Shown here piece after piece: positions 26,194 through 35,002 of a stretch of 64,000 nt of DNA. The notes below the pieces were generated by a model. That model was not told the origin of the DNA and searched no databases. It saw only the letters and a program-made list of their open reading frames with translations. The stretch covers positions 62,001 to 126,000 of the forward strand of contig NZ_JALHLE010000016.1 in the NCBI RefSeq assembly GCF_022832385.1, written 5' to 3'. The number at the start of each line of letters is the position of its first letter. The first letter of the stretch is position 1. The position numbers were made by a program, and so were the translations under genes. The DNA is from Novosphingobium album (ex Hu et al. 2023) (GTDB taxonomy: Bacteria > Pseudomonadota > Alphaproteobacteria > Sphingomonadales > Sphingomonadaceae).

Positions 26194-26538
26194 ATGGTGA
26201 TTCGATACGTTGAGATTTCGCGCCGCAAGCTTGGTGGCGTTTTTGGCGCTTTTGCAGGCATTTTTGCGGCTCTGGCCCCGGTTGGTGCCCACGCGCAGGC
26301 CGTGGTCAATGATCCGGCCGGCAGCGGTCCGATCGTGGCCGCGCTCGGCTGGCTGCAGGGCACGCTGCTTGGTAATGTAGCGACTGCCGTGGCCGTCATG
26401 GCGGTGGCCGCCGTCGGCTTCATGATGCTGACGGGCCGCATGAACTGGCGCTTTGGCGCCACTGTCATCATCGGCGTGTTCATCCTGTTCGGCGCCGGTG
26501 CGATCGTTTCGGGCATTCAGCAGGCGGCGGTAGGCTGA
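26194..26538 (+). CDS. virB2: VirB2/TrbC-like type IV secretion pilin
   Basis: Small major-pilin-like protein of 114 residues. It has a long signal sequence with a basic start (ISRRKLGG) and cleavage near AHA-Q, then two hydrophobic helices (about 50-75 and 85-108) as in TrbC/VirB2. The start is uncertain: GGAGGG at 26187-26192 lies very close to ATG 26194, while GTG 26197 has better spacing and ATG 26173 is further upstream. First gene of a seven-gene VirB cluster; its stop overlaps virB3. Confidence 0.82.
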   Translation: MVIRYVEISRRKLGGVFGAFAGIFAALAPVGAHAQAVVNDPAGSGPIVAALGWLQGTLLGNVATAVAVMAVAAVGFMMLTGRMNWRFGATVIIGVFILFGAGAIVSGIQQAAVG

Positions 26539-26819
26539 TGGCGCTCGCCCGCTATCCGGTGCACCGCGCACTCACGCGGCCGCAGATGTTCGCGGGCGTG
26601 ACCTACAGCTTCTTCATCATCAACGCCGCGGTAACGACAGAAATTTTCCTGATCACAAAAAGTTTCTGGGCATTGCCTGCTGCGGCGGCGATACATGGTA
26701 TCGGCTATCTCGCCTGCTTGCGGGAGCCGCGCGTGTTCGACCTGTGGATCGCCAAGGTCAGCAAGTGCCCGCGTGTTGCCAACTGGCAGCGCTGGGGCTG
26801 CAACAGCTACGCGCCCTGA
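26538..26819 (+). CDS. virB3: VirB3-like type IV secretion inner-membrane protein
   Basis: Protein of 93 residues with the VirB3 pattern: an N-terminal segment with YPVHRALTRPQMFAGV, then two close hydrophobic helices (about 22-60) and a C-terminal tail with PRVFDLWIAK. VirB3 works with the VirB4 ATPase at the inner membrane. The start codon overlaps the virB2 stop. Confidence 0.85.
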   Translation: MALARYPVHRALTRPQMFAGVTYSFFIINAAVTTEIFLITKSFWALPAAAAIHGIGYLACLREPRVFDLWIAKVSKCPRVANWQRWGCNSYAP

Positions 26820-26841
26820 GCGGAAGCGCGGAAGGGGAGTT

Positions 26842-29262
26842 ATGAGCAAGAGCAAGAAATCGCCGCTGAAGGGCTGGGGCGCCAAGGAAGTCCTCGTTGG
26901 CGACCGGCTGCCTTATGCGGCACTGGTGGACGAGAACGTCCTCCTGCTGCGCGACGGTTCGGTGATGCTCTCGCTGATGGTGCCGGGGGTCGCGTTCGAG
27001 ACGGCCGACACTGACGAACTCAACGCACACGTCGCCACGCGCGAAGTGCTGCTGCGCTCGACGCTAGATTCGCGTTTCGTGCTCTATCATCACGTGATCC
27101 GCCGCCGCGTGGAAATCGAGATGGAAGGCCATTTCGAGGATCCGCTGGCCGCGCATATCGATGCGCGCTGGCGGGCGCGCACCGGCTCGGGCGCACTGTT
27201 CGTCAACGACCAGTTCATTACGCTGGTGCGCCGTCCCGCGCGCGGCAAGGCAGGCTGGGCGGACAAGTTCTCGCGCATGATGAAGAACAAGGGCCAGGCT
27301 CCGGCCGAGGCCGATGCCGCCGACGTGCGTGCGCTGCGCGCGGCGGCCAATGCGATGGTCGCTTCGCTGGGGGCCTACGGAGCCCGCCTGCTGGGCGATT
27401 ATGAAGGTCAGGCAGGCACTTGTTCCGAAGTGCTCGAGCTGCTGAGCGCGCTCTACAACGGCGAGATGCGCCCGGTGCGCCGCCCGTCCGAAGAGACCGA
27501 CATCGGCCACATGCTGGCTTACCGCCGCGTCAATTTCGGCATGGATGCGATGGAACTGCGCGGCGCTGACGGGCGCGGCACGGTCGGTTCGATCGTGAGC
27601 CTCAAGGACTATCCCGATTCGACCGGTCCGGGCCTCACCGACGCACTGCTGCGCCTGCCGTGCGAGCTGGTGCTGACCGAGACTTATGCGCCCAGCGACC
27701 GCCAGATCGCGCGCGAACGCATCGACCTAGCCATCCGCCGCCTGCGCTCGGCGGACGAGGAAGCCGTGGCCGAACGCCGCGAAATGAGTGCTGCACGCGA
27801 TGCGCTGGGCACCGGCTCGGTCGGTTTCGGCGACCATCACCTTTCGGTGCTGGTGCGCGCCGAATCGCTCGAATCGCTCGACGAGGTGACTGCCTCCTGT
27901 GCCGCCGCTCTGGCCGATGCCGGTGCCGTCGCGGTGCGCGAGGACGTCAATCTGGAGCCGGCGTTCTGGGGCCAGATGCCCGGCAACGAGAGCTTCATCG
28001 TGCGCCGCGCGCTGATTTCCAGCGCCAACATGGCCTGTTTCGGCTCGCTCCACGGCTTCGCGATGGGGCAGGCGAGCGGCAATCACTGGGGCGACGCGGT
28101 CACGCTGCTGTCCACCACCAGCTCGACGCCGTTCTTCTTCAACTTCCACCAGGGTGACCTTGGTAATTTCACCGTCATCGGTCCGTCAGGTTCCGGTAAG
28201 ACGGTGGTCATGAACTTCCTTGCCGCGCAGGCGCAGAAGTTCGCCCCGCGCACGATCCTGTTCGACAAGGATCGCGGCACCGAAGTGTTCCTGCGCGGAA
28301 TTGGCGGCCGCTACAGCCGCATCGCCGCGGGTCATCCGACGGGCTTCAATCCCCTTGCCCTGCCGGATACCGCGGCGAACCGCGCCTTCCTGCGTGATTG
28401 GCTGGGCGTGCTGCTCGAAGCCAGGGGCCCCGAGGAGCTGGCCACGATCGCCGGTGCCGTCGATGCGGCCTATCACAACGATCCGTCGCTGCGCCGCCTC
28501 TCGCATTTTCGCGAACTGCTGGCGGGTGCCCGCCGTCCCGAGCCGGGCGATCTCGCCTCGCGTCTGGACGCGTGGATTCAGGGCGGCGAGCACGGCTGGC
28601 TGTTCGACAACCAGATCGACCAGCTTGATCTTTCGGCCCGCGTGCTCGGCTTTGACATGACCGCGCTGCTCGAAAGCCCGCGCCTTCGCACGCCGGTCAT
28701 GATGTACCTGTTCCACCGCATCGACGAGCGGCTGGACGGCGAACCGACGATGATCCTGATCGACGAGGGCTGGAAGGCGCTCGACGACGAGGTCTTCGCC
28801 GCACGCATCCGCGACTGGCTCAAGACGCTGCGCAAGCGCAATGCCCTGGTCGGCTTCGCCACCCAGTCCGCCCGCGACGCGCTCGACAGCAAGATTGCCA
28901 CCGCGCTGGTCGAACAGACCGCGACGATGCTGTTCATGCCCAATGCCCGCGCGCGCTACGAGGATTACTGCGAAGGCTTCGGCCTGACCCAGCACGAGCT
29001 GGACGTGATCCGCACGCTGCCTGCGCATTCGCGCTGCTTCCTGATCCGCCAGTCCGATGCCTCGGTGGTAGTCCGGCTCGACCTTTCGGGAATGCCCGAG
29101 GTGCTCACCGTCCTGTCGGGCCGCGAAAGCACGGTGCGCAAGCTCGACCAGCTGCGTGAGCGTTACGGCGACGAGCCTTCGGTCTGGTATCCGGTGCTCA
29201 CCGGCCTGCAGTGGCCGGGCGATGCCGAAGACGGCAATCTCTGGATCGAGGCGGCCGAGTAA
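26842..29262 (+). CDS. virB4: VirB4 type IV secretion ATPase
   Basis: Large conserved ATPase of T4SS, 806 residues. The N-terminal CagE/TrbE/VirB domain (about 30-400) is followed by the ATPase core with Walker A GPSGSGKTVV (about 447-456) and Walker B MILIDEGWKAL. Its C-terminal part has the family motif FATQSARDAL. The ATG at 26842 follows GGGGAG; the longer frame to 26695 runs through virB3. It powers pilus assembly or transport. It is directly followed by virB6, with no virB5 between. Confidence 0.95.
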   Translation: MSKSKKSPLKGWGAKEVLVGDRLPYAALVDENVLLLRDGSVMLSLMVPGVAFETADTDELNAHVATREVLLRSTLDSRFVLYHHVIRRRVEIEMEGHFEDPLAAHIDARWRARTGSGALFVNDQFITLVRRPARGKAGWADKFSRMMKNKGQAPAEADAADVRALRAAANAMVASLGAYGARLLGDYEGQAGTCSEVLELLSALYNGEMRPVRRPSEETDIGHMLAYRRVNFGMDAMELRGADGRGTVGSIVSLKDYPDSTGPGLTDALLRLPCELVLTETYAPSDRQIARERIDLAIRRLRSADEEAVAERREMSAARDALGTGSVGFGDHHLSVLVRAESLESLDEVTASCAAALADAGAVAVREDVNLEPAFWGQMPGNESFIVRRALISSANMACFGSLHGFAMGQASGNHWGDAVTLLSTTSSTPFFFNFHQGDLGNFTVIGPSGSGKTVVMNFLAAQAQKFAPRTILFDKDRGTEVFLRGIGGRYSRIAAGHPTGFNPLALPDTAANRAFLRDWLGVLLEARGPEELATIAGAVDAAYHNDPSLRRLSHFRELLAGARRPEPGDLASRLDAWIQGGEHGWLFDNQIDQLDLSARVLGFDMTALLESPRLRTPVMMYLFHRIDERLDGEPTMILIDEGWKALDDEVFAARIRDWLKTLRKRNALVGFATQSARDALDSKIATALVEQTATMLFMPNARARYEDYCEGFGLTQHELDVIRTLPAHSRCFLIRQSDASVVVRLDLSGMPEVLTVLSGRESTVRKLDQLRERYGDEPSVWYPVLTGLQWPGDAEDGNLWIEAAE

Positions 29263-29267
29263 GCGGT

Positions 29268-30488
29268 ATGTCGAGCGCCTGCGATCAGCTTACCGAAGTC
29301 GCTTCCGCCGGGGTCGCCCCGGCGCTGCGCGCGGTCGACTGTGTGGCCAACGAGATGGCCGCCAGCGCTTTCGGCCGCCTGTTCGGCGCGGGCGGCGCGA
29401 TGGGGCCGGTGCTGACCATTGTGCTCACGCTCTACATCGCCTTCTTCGCCTATTCGCTGTTGACCGGCCGCTCGACGCTCGGCGTTTCGGCGCTGACGCC
29501 GCGCATGTTGCGCGTGGGCGTGGTGCTGACGTTCGCGACCAGCTGGCTGGCCTACCAGAACGTCGTGTGGAACCTTGCGCTCGGCGGGCCGGACTGGATC
29601 GCCGGGCTGCTGATGGGCGTGAAGGGCTCTGCGACCACGATTTTCGGCGACCGCATCGACATCGTCTTTGCCGCGATTTCGGACATTGCCACGAATGGCA
29701 GCGGGCAGGGTGGCGGTGACGCTGCCAAGGCGGCCACCAGCGCTGCCGGGATGCTCACCCCCGAAACGATCATGTGGATGGGCGCGCTGCTGCTGCTGCT
29801 GGGCACTGTCGGTGTGCTGCTGACGGCGCGCATTGCGCTCGCCGTGCTGCTGGCGATCGGGCCGATCTTCATCATCATGGGACTGTTCGACGGCACTCGC
29901 GGGCTGACTGCGGGCTGGCTGCGCGGCGTTGCCATGACTGCCGTCACGCCGCTGTTCGTGGTGCTGGGCGGCGGCATTACGCTCGAACTGCTGGTACCGA
30001 TCATCTCGGGCCTCGTGCAAAGCGCGGCCCTGGGCGAGATCGACGGGCGCGCCGCCATGGCGTTCTTCCTCGTCGCTGCCGTGCACGTCGCGCTGATGGT
30101 CATGGTGGTCAAGGTGGCTGCGACGATGGTCGCTGGCTGGCGCGTGTTCGGGCTGGCCGGCGAAGAGCGCGGCACGCGCGGCGGGCAGGTGACGGCGGCT
30201 CCTGCCGTTTCCACTTTTGCGCCCGCACCGGCTCCGGCCGCCATGCAGGGGCGGGCTTCGGGCATCGCCAGCGCTGGCGCCACGGCCATGGCCGAAGCAC
30301 CCCAGCATGGTGGCGGCTCCGACACGCGCGGCAGTGATCGCCGCACGGTGGTGACCCACGTCTCTGGCGGAGGCCTTGAGCCGATGCGTTCAAGCGACAA
30401 CACCTCGCGCACGCGCGGGATCGGCAGCCGCTTCCGCGGCGCCTCGAACGATACCGGCCGCATGCCGGCCAAGGAGAAGATACAATGA
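29268..30488 (+). CDS. virB6: VirB6/TrbL-like polytopic type IV secretion protein
   Basis: Inner-membrane channel component of 406 residues with several hydrophobic helices (about 50-70, 80-105, 168-190, 195-215, 225-250 and 268-295). A long polar, Ala/Pro/Ser/Arg-rich C-terminal tail (about 300-406) follows. The segment IAVLLAIGPIFIIMGLFDGTRGLTAGWLRG, read in parts, is typical of TrbL/VirB6. The ATG at 29268 lies 5 nt after virB4. Its end overlaps virB9 by 4 bp. Confidence 0.88.
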   Translation: MSSACDQLTEVASAGVAPALRAVDCVANEMAASAFGRLFGAGGAMGPVLTIVLTLYIAFFAYSLLTGRSTLGVSALTPRMLRVGVVLTFATSWLAYQNVVWNLALGGPDWIAGLLMGVKGSATTIFGDRIDIVFAAISDIATNGSGQGGGDAAKAATSAAGMLTPETIMWMGALLLLLGTVGVLLTARIALAVLLAIGPIFIIMGLFDGTRGLTAGWLRGVAMTAVTPLFVVLGGGITLELLVPIISGLVQSAALGEIDGRAAMAFFLVAAVHVALMVMVVKVAATMVAGWRVFGLAGEERGTRGGQVTAAPAVSTFAPAPAPAAMQGRASGIASAGATAMAEAPQHGGGSDTRGSDRRTVVTHVSGGGLEPMRSSDNTSRTRGIGSRFRGASNDTGRMPAKEKIQ

Positions 30489-31294
30489 CCCGCGCCCTGG
30501 CATCGCGCGCTGCGCTGCTCGCGCCCGTTCTGTTCGCACTCGCCGTTCCGGCTCACGCCGAGGACACGCGCCTCGTCGCGCATGCCTACAGCGACAACGA
30601 GGTGGTGCGCATCGACGGCAAGGCCGGCATTCAGGCGGCGATCGAGTTCGGCGACGGCGAATCGATCGAGAACGTCGCGGTCGGCGATTCCCAGGCCTGG
30701 CAGATCACGCCCAACAAGCGCGCGGACATGCTGTTCGTGAAGCCGCTGGAAGCGACTGCGCGCACCAACATGACGGTAGTGACCAACCGCCACACCTATT
30801 TCTTCGATCTGGTCGCCTCGCCCAAGGCGAAGCCGCTCTACATGCTGCGCTTCACCTACAAGGACGAGCCGCGCGAGGCACCGGTTCCGGGGGCAGCCAT
30901 GGCCGGTCTCAACCCGGCCGAGCAGGCGCTGGCCACAGGCGATCCGATGGGCATGCCGGCCGATCCGGCCAGCCTGAACTTCGCGTGGAAGCGTTCGGGC
31001 TCGGACAAGCTGCTGCCAGCGCGCATCTATGACGATGGCAATTCCACTTATCTCGTCTGGCCCGAGAAGTCGTCGGTCCCGGCGATCCTCGTCGAGAACG
31101 AGAAGGGCGAGGAAGGTCCGGTGAACTATGCGGTGCACGATTCCACGATCGTGCTGCCAGATGTGCCCGGCAAGATCATCCTGCGTTCGGGCAAGGCCAG
31201 CGCCGTGCTCGAGAATACCCGGCCCGTTTCCGCCGCGCCCGGTGCGGCGATGGCCGCGAACACGTCCGCTTCATCGACGGCAAAGGGGAACTAA
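30485..31294 (+). CDS. virB9: VirB9-like outer-membrane core complex protein
   Basis: Periplasmic/outer-membrane core subunit of 269 residues. It has a signal peptide (ends AHA-E), an N-terminal beta domain and a C-terminal domain with NFAWKRSGSDKLLPARIYDDGNSTYL-type sequence that contacts VirB10 and normally VirB7. No virB7-like small lipoprotein gene is present beside it, so assembly of the core without VirB7, or with one encoded elsewhere, has to be assumed. Confidence 0.9.
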   Translation: MTRALASRAALLAPVLFALAVPAHAEDTRLVAHAYSDNEVVRIDGKAGIQAAIEFGDGESIENVAVGDSQAWQITPNKRADMLFVKPLEATARTNMTVVTNRHTYFFDLVASPKAKPLYMLRFTYKDEPREAPVPGAAMAGLNPAEQALATGDPMGMPADPASLNFAWKRSGSDKLLPARIYDDGNSTYLVWPEKSSVPAILVENEKGEEGPVNYAVHDSTIVLPDVPGKIILRSGKASAVLENTRPVSAAPGAAMAANTSASSTAKGN

Positions 31295-31297
31295 GAC

Positions 31298-32383
31298 ATG
31301 GCGCCCAATTCTTCCCTGCGTGAACGCATCTCGCCCGAAGGGGCCACCGATCCGCGCGATGGCGAAGGCGCACAGGTCATCGATCTGGCGACCCGCAATG
31401 TCCTGCCGCAGGTCTCGCAGCGCAAGCGCGGGGACGGGCTGGGCATGGCTGCCGGTGTCCTGATCATCGCGGCCCTCGGCGGCCTGACCCTGTGGTCGAT
31501 GGATGCCGCGCGCAACGGGATGGCCAATCCTGACGCCAACCCCGCGCCGCAGCCCGCAGCGCCCGCACCGGCGGCTGCCGTTCCGGCGCCCGAGCAGAAA
31601 CCCGCCGTTGCCCCGGCTTCGCTGCCTGCACCCGCGCCGGCCCCGGTTCTCGCCGCACCGCCCGCAGCCAACACCGCGCCGGCCGCAAACCCCTATGCCA
31701 GCCCGACGGTTGTCTTTGATGTGGGCACCGGTGGCGCGCCGGCGGCCGTGGCGGGCCCTGCTGGCGAAGCCAAGGGCGGCAATGCCAACGAGGATTTCGC
31801 TGCGCGCCTTTCGGGCACCGGCACGACCGCAACGGCGGCCAGCTCGTTCGATCCGGCCACCACGGTGACACAGGGCACGCTGATCCCCGCGGTTCTGGAA
31901 ACCGCGATCGACACCGACGTGCCGGGCTATGTCCGTGCGATCGTGTCCACCGACGTCCGCAGCTTCGATGGCCGCAACGTGCTGGTCCCGCGCTCCTCGC
32001 GTCTGATCGGGCAGTACAAGAGCGGGCTCACCGCCGGACAGAAGCGTGCCTACGTGATCTGGACCCGCCTTATCCGTCCGGACGGCGTCTCGGTAAACCT
32101 CGGCTCGCCCGCGATTGCCTTTGGCGGCGAAACCGGTCTGGAAGGCAAGGTCAACAGCCACTTCTTCGAGCGGTTCGGTTCGGCCATGCTGCTTTCCGTG
32201 GTCGGCGGGTTGTCGACCCTCGCGACGAGCGGCGCCAGCGTAGTGGTTGCGGGCGGCGGGCAGTCGGCGGCTGCCGCGGCGATCCAGAACAATTCCAGCG
32301 TGGGGCCGACGATCCGCGTCCGTCAGGGGCAGCCGATCCGCGTGTTCACCGCCAAGGATCTCGATTTCAGCCAGGTCCAGTGA
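31298..32383 (+). CDS. virB10: VirB10/TrbI-like core complex protein
   Basis: Inner-to-outer membrane spanning subunit of 361 residues. It has a cytoplasmic N-terminus (1-45), one transmembrane helix (about 48-68) and a Pro/Ala-rich periplasmic stretch (about 75-130). The TrbI domain (about 180-355) carries LIPAVLETAIDTDVPGYVRA, DGRNVLVPRSSRLIGQY and FFERFGSAMLLS. It is spaced 3 bp from virB9 and 6 bp from virB11. It senses ATP use by VirB4/VirB11 and opens the outer channel in known systems. Confidence 0.93.
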   Translation: MAPNSSLRERISPEGATDPRDGEGAQVIDLATRNVLPQVSQRKRGDGLGMAAGVLIIAALGGLTLWSMDAARNGMANPDANPAPQPAAPAPAAAVPAPEQKPAVAPASLPAPAPAPVLAAPPAANTAPAANPYASPTVVFDVGTGGAPAAVAGPAGEAKGGNANEDFAARLSGTGTTATAASSFDPATTVTQGTLIPAVLETAIDTDVPGYVRAIVSTDVRSFDGRNVLVPRSSRLIGQYKSGLTAGQKRAYVIWTRLIRPDGVSVNLGSPAIAFGGETGLEGKVNSHFFERFGSAMLLSVVGGLSTLATSGASVVVAGGGQSAAAAAIQNNSSVGPTIRVRQGQPIRVFTAKDLDFSQVQ

Positions 32384-32389
32384 CGTATC

Positions 32390-33436
32390 ATGGCGGACGT
32401 TCTCATCTTGCAGCCGGAGCGTGCTTCGGGGGCCATGCCCGTGTCTGAATCAGGCCCGGAAGCGCAGTCGCCGCGCAGCGTCTATCTCGATGCCTATCTG
32501 GCGCCGCTGCGCCCCTGGCTCGACCGCGAGACGGTGACCGAAATCCTCGTCAACCGGCCGGGCGAAGTGTGGATCGAGGATGCCGCGCATCCGGGTATGC
32601 AGCGCGTCATGCTGCCGGAGATGGACAATCGCCTGCTGCAGCGCCTTGCCGAGCAGGTCGCGCGCATCAGCCATCAGGGCATCAACCGCGAGCATCCGCT
32701 GCTCTCGGCGACGCTCCCGGCCTATGGTGGCCAGAGTGGCGCCCGTATCCAGCTCGTCGGCCCGCCCGCCACGCGCGCCAACTGGGCCATGGCGATCCGC
32801 CGCCACCGTCTGCTCGAACTGCCGCTCGACGCCTATGACCGCGGCCCGATCACGCCCCCACGCGAAGAACCTGCGCCCGATGCGATGGCCGAGCCGATCG
32901 CGTTCCTGCGCGATGCCATCCGCCGCCGCCGCACGATCCTGATCTCGGGTGGCACCTCGACGGGCAAGACCACCTTCCTCAACGCGATGCTGTCGGAAAT
33001 CCCCTCGCACGAACGCGTCGTGCTGGTGGAGGACACGGCCGAACTGCACTTGCCCGGCGCCAACGGCGTGGGCCTGATCGCGGTGAAGGGCGAACTGGGC
33101 GAGGCCAAGGTTTCCGCCAACGACCTGCTGCAGGCTGCGCTACGCCTGAGGCCCGACCGCATCGTGCTGGGCGAGCTGCGCGGTACCGAGACCGTGAGCT
33201 TCCTGCGCGCGATCAACACCGGCCACCCCGGCTCGTTCTCGACCGTCCACGCCAACACCCCGCGCGGCGCGCTGGAGCAGATCGCGCTGATGTCGATGCA
33301 GACCGGCATTGGCCTCACTCGTGCCGAGACGCTGGAATATGCCGCTTCGGTGATCGATATCGTCGTGCAGCTCGACCGTCAGGACGGCAAGCGCGGTATC
33401 AGCCAGATCGCGGAGAGCAAAACTCTGGTTGGTTGA
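32390..33436 (+). CDS. virB11: VirB11 hexameric type IV secretion ATPase
   Basis: Cytoplasmic traffic ATPase of 348 residues. The N-terminal domain carries TEILVNRPGEVWIE. The C-terminal RecA-like domain carries Walker A GGTSTGKTT, the Asp box VLVEDTAEL, Walker B ALRLRPDRIVLGELRG and the His box GHPGSFSTVHANT. Last gene of the cluster; the next gene (ppx) is convergent. No virB1, virB5, virB7, virB8, virD4 or relaxase gene follows. Confidence 0.95.
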   Translation: MADVLILQPERASGAMPVSESGPEAQSPRSVYLDAYLAPLRPWLDRETVTEILVNRPGEVWIEDAAHPGMQRVMLPEMDNRLLQRLAEQVARISHQGINREHPLLSATLPAYGGQSGARIQLVGPPATRANWAMAIRRHRLLELPLDAYDRGPITPPREEPAPDAMAEPIAFLRDAIRRRRTILISGGTSTGKTTFLNAMLSEIPSHERVVLVEDTAELHLPGANGVGLIAVKGELGEAKVSANDLLQAALRLRPDRIVLGELRGTETVSFLRAINTGHPGSFSTVHANTPRGALEQIALMSMQTGIGLTRAETLEYAASVIDIVVQLDRQDGKRGISQIAESKTLVG

Positions 33437-33454
33437 AGCGCCTCGCGCCGGTCG

Positions 33455-34948
33455 TCAGACGGCGGCTAGTGCACCTTCGGGCGTTTCGACCACGGCTTCC
33501 AGTTTCAGCCAGTCCGCAAGGGCCTTGAGGTCCTTGGCATTGCCCGAACCGAATAGCGGTTCGGCCAGCGCGTCCAGCGAGAGCACCAGATTGCCCTCGC
33601 GGATCGCAAGCGCAGTGGCAGCGATCCCGGACTCGGCAGTGGCCGTGAGGCGGCGGCACAGCCGCACCGCAAGGCCCCAGCCAATCGCGCGGTCGAGGTC
33701 GGCCTTGCTGGCAAGCCGGTTGAACTCGGGCGGAACCTGGGTCAGGCCCGAATTGGCGAAGACCGTCATGGCCATCATCGCCCGGCCATGCATGTCCAGC
33801 CCGATCCAGCGCTTGCGCAGTGCCCAGGTCAGTGCCTCTTCGGTGCGCAGGTTGGGCTCGGTGCGCATGGTGGCTAGTGCCAGCAGCGTCGCGGCTTGCC
33901 GCACTTCGCCGTCCTGCGACTCGTCGAGGCAGACGGGCGTGGTCCAGCGAACGACGCGCATGGCATCGTCGGACGAGACCCTGGCACCCATGGCAAAGCC
34001 GGCGACACTGGCCAGCATCGGACTTTCCTGCCGGATCTTTTCGGGAAGCTGGCTGTGCAGCAGCCCCTCGCGCAGGCCCCATGAGGAAAACACGAGATGC
34101 GAAGGGTGCAGGTTCGAGATCAGCTGCGCCATCAGAGCGGCGGCATCGGGCAGGGTGGCGAGGCGCGCGTTGGAAATACGCGGGTCCGGATTGTCGATCT
34201 TGCCCTTGGCGAAGATCCGGGCGATCCGCAGGGCTTCGCTGCCGGGCAGCTCGAATCCGTGCGGATCGTCAACCGGCCAGTCGAGCACGCGCATCGCCTG
34301 CAGCGCGACGGCGCGCCAGGACCCGCCGACAATGTAGAGCGGCTGACCGCGCCCCTTGTCCCAGGCCTGTTCCTTGAGGCCCAAGCGCACGGTGGTCGCG
34401 AATTTCTGGGCTCCGGCGGTGCGCATGTCGGGCAGGCGCAGGGTGCCGAAGGGCAGGGTGATGCCGCCATCAAGCACTTCTCCGCCTTCGGGGCCGCCGA
34501 TTTCGACCAGTTCGAGGCTGCCGCCGCCCAGATCCGCCGCCACGCCGCGCGCATGCGGGAAGGCTGAGATCACGCCGGTGGCGCTGGTGCGGGCCTCCTC
34601 CTCGCCAGAGAGCAGGCGGGGGGAGAGACCGAAGCCGCGCACGGCTTCGAGGAATTCCGGGCCGTTGCTGGCATCGCGCGCGGCCGCCGTCGCCACGCAT
34701 TCGACATTGTGGACCTTGAGCAGCTGCAGCACCCCTGCAAAGCGGGCGAGCGCGGAAAGCGCGGTGCGCATGGACTTTTCGGAGATCGCCCCGGTCTTGC
34801 CGAGATCGCGCCCGAGGCGCGCATTGACCTTCTCGTTCAGGATCACCACCGGCGCGCGGGGCGGCCCGTTGTAGACCACGAGGCGCACCGTGTTCGACCC
34901 GATGTCGATGATGGCGCGTTTCTCGGTCGAGTGGCTGATGCCGATCAT
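33455..34948 (-). CDS. ppx: Exopolyphosphatase Ppx/GppA family
   Basis: Phosphatase that releases phosphate from polyphosphate or converts pppGpp to ppGpp, 497 residues. The actin-like ATPase fold shows in IDIGSNTVRLVVYNG at the N-terminus, then CVATAAARDASNG, LSGEEEARTSATGV and ADLGGGSLELVEIG. The C-terminal helical/HD-like extension (about 310-497) matches the long form. It lies 54 bp downstream of ppk on the same strand, probably one operon for polyphosphate turnover. Confidence 0.93.
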   Translation of the reverse strand: MIGISHSTEKRAIIDIGSNTVRLVVYNGPPRAPVVILNEKVNARLGRDLGKTGAISEKSMRTALSALARFAGVLQLLKVHNVECVATAAARDASNGPEFLEAVRGFGLSPRLLSGEEEARTSATGVISAFPHARGVAADLGGGSLELVEIGGPEGGEVLDGGITLPFGTLRLPDMRTAGAQKFATTVRLGLKEQAWDKGRGQPLYIVGGSWRAVALQAMRVLDWPVDDPHGFELPGSEALRIARIFAKGKIDNPDPRISNARLATLPDAAALMAQLISNLHPSHLVFSSWGLREGLLHSQLPEKIRQESPMLASVAGFAMGARVSSDDAMRVVRWTTPVCLDESQDGEVRQAATLLALATMRTEPNLRTEEALTWALRKRWIGLDMHGRAMMAMTVFANSGLTQVPPEFNRLASKADLDRAIGWGLAVRLCRRLTATAESGIAATALAIREGNLVLSLDALAEPLFGSGNAKDLKALADWLKLEAVVETPEGALAAV

Positions 34949-35002
34949 GCAGTCAGACGAATCGTATAGCCCGGCAATTCGGGCGGCCCAAGGCGCCCTA
35001 TG

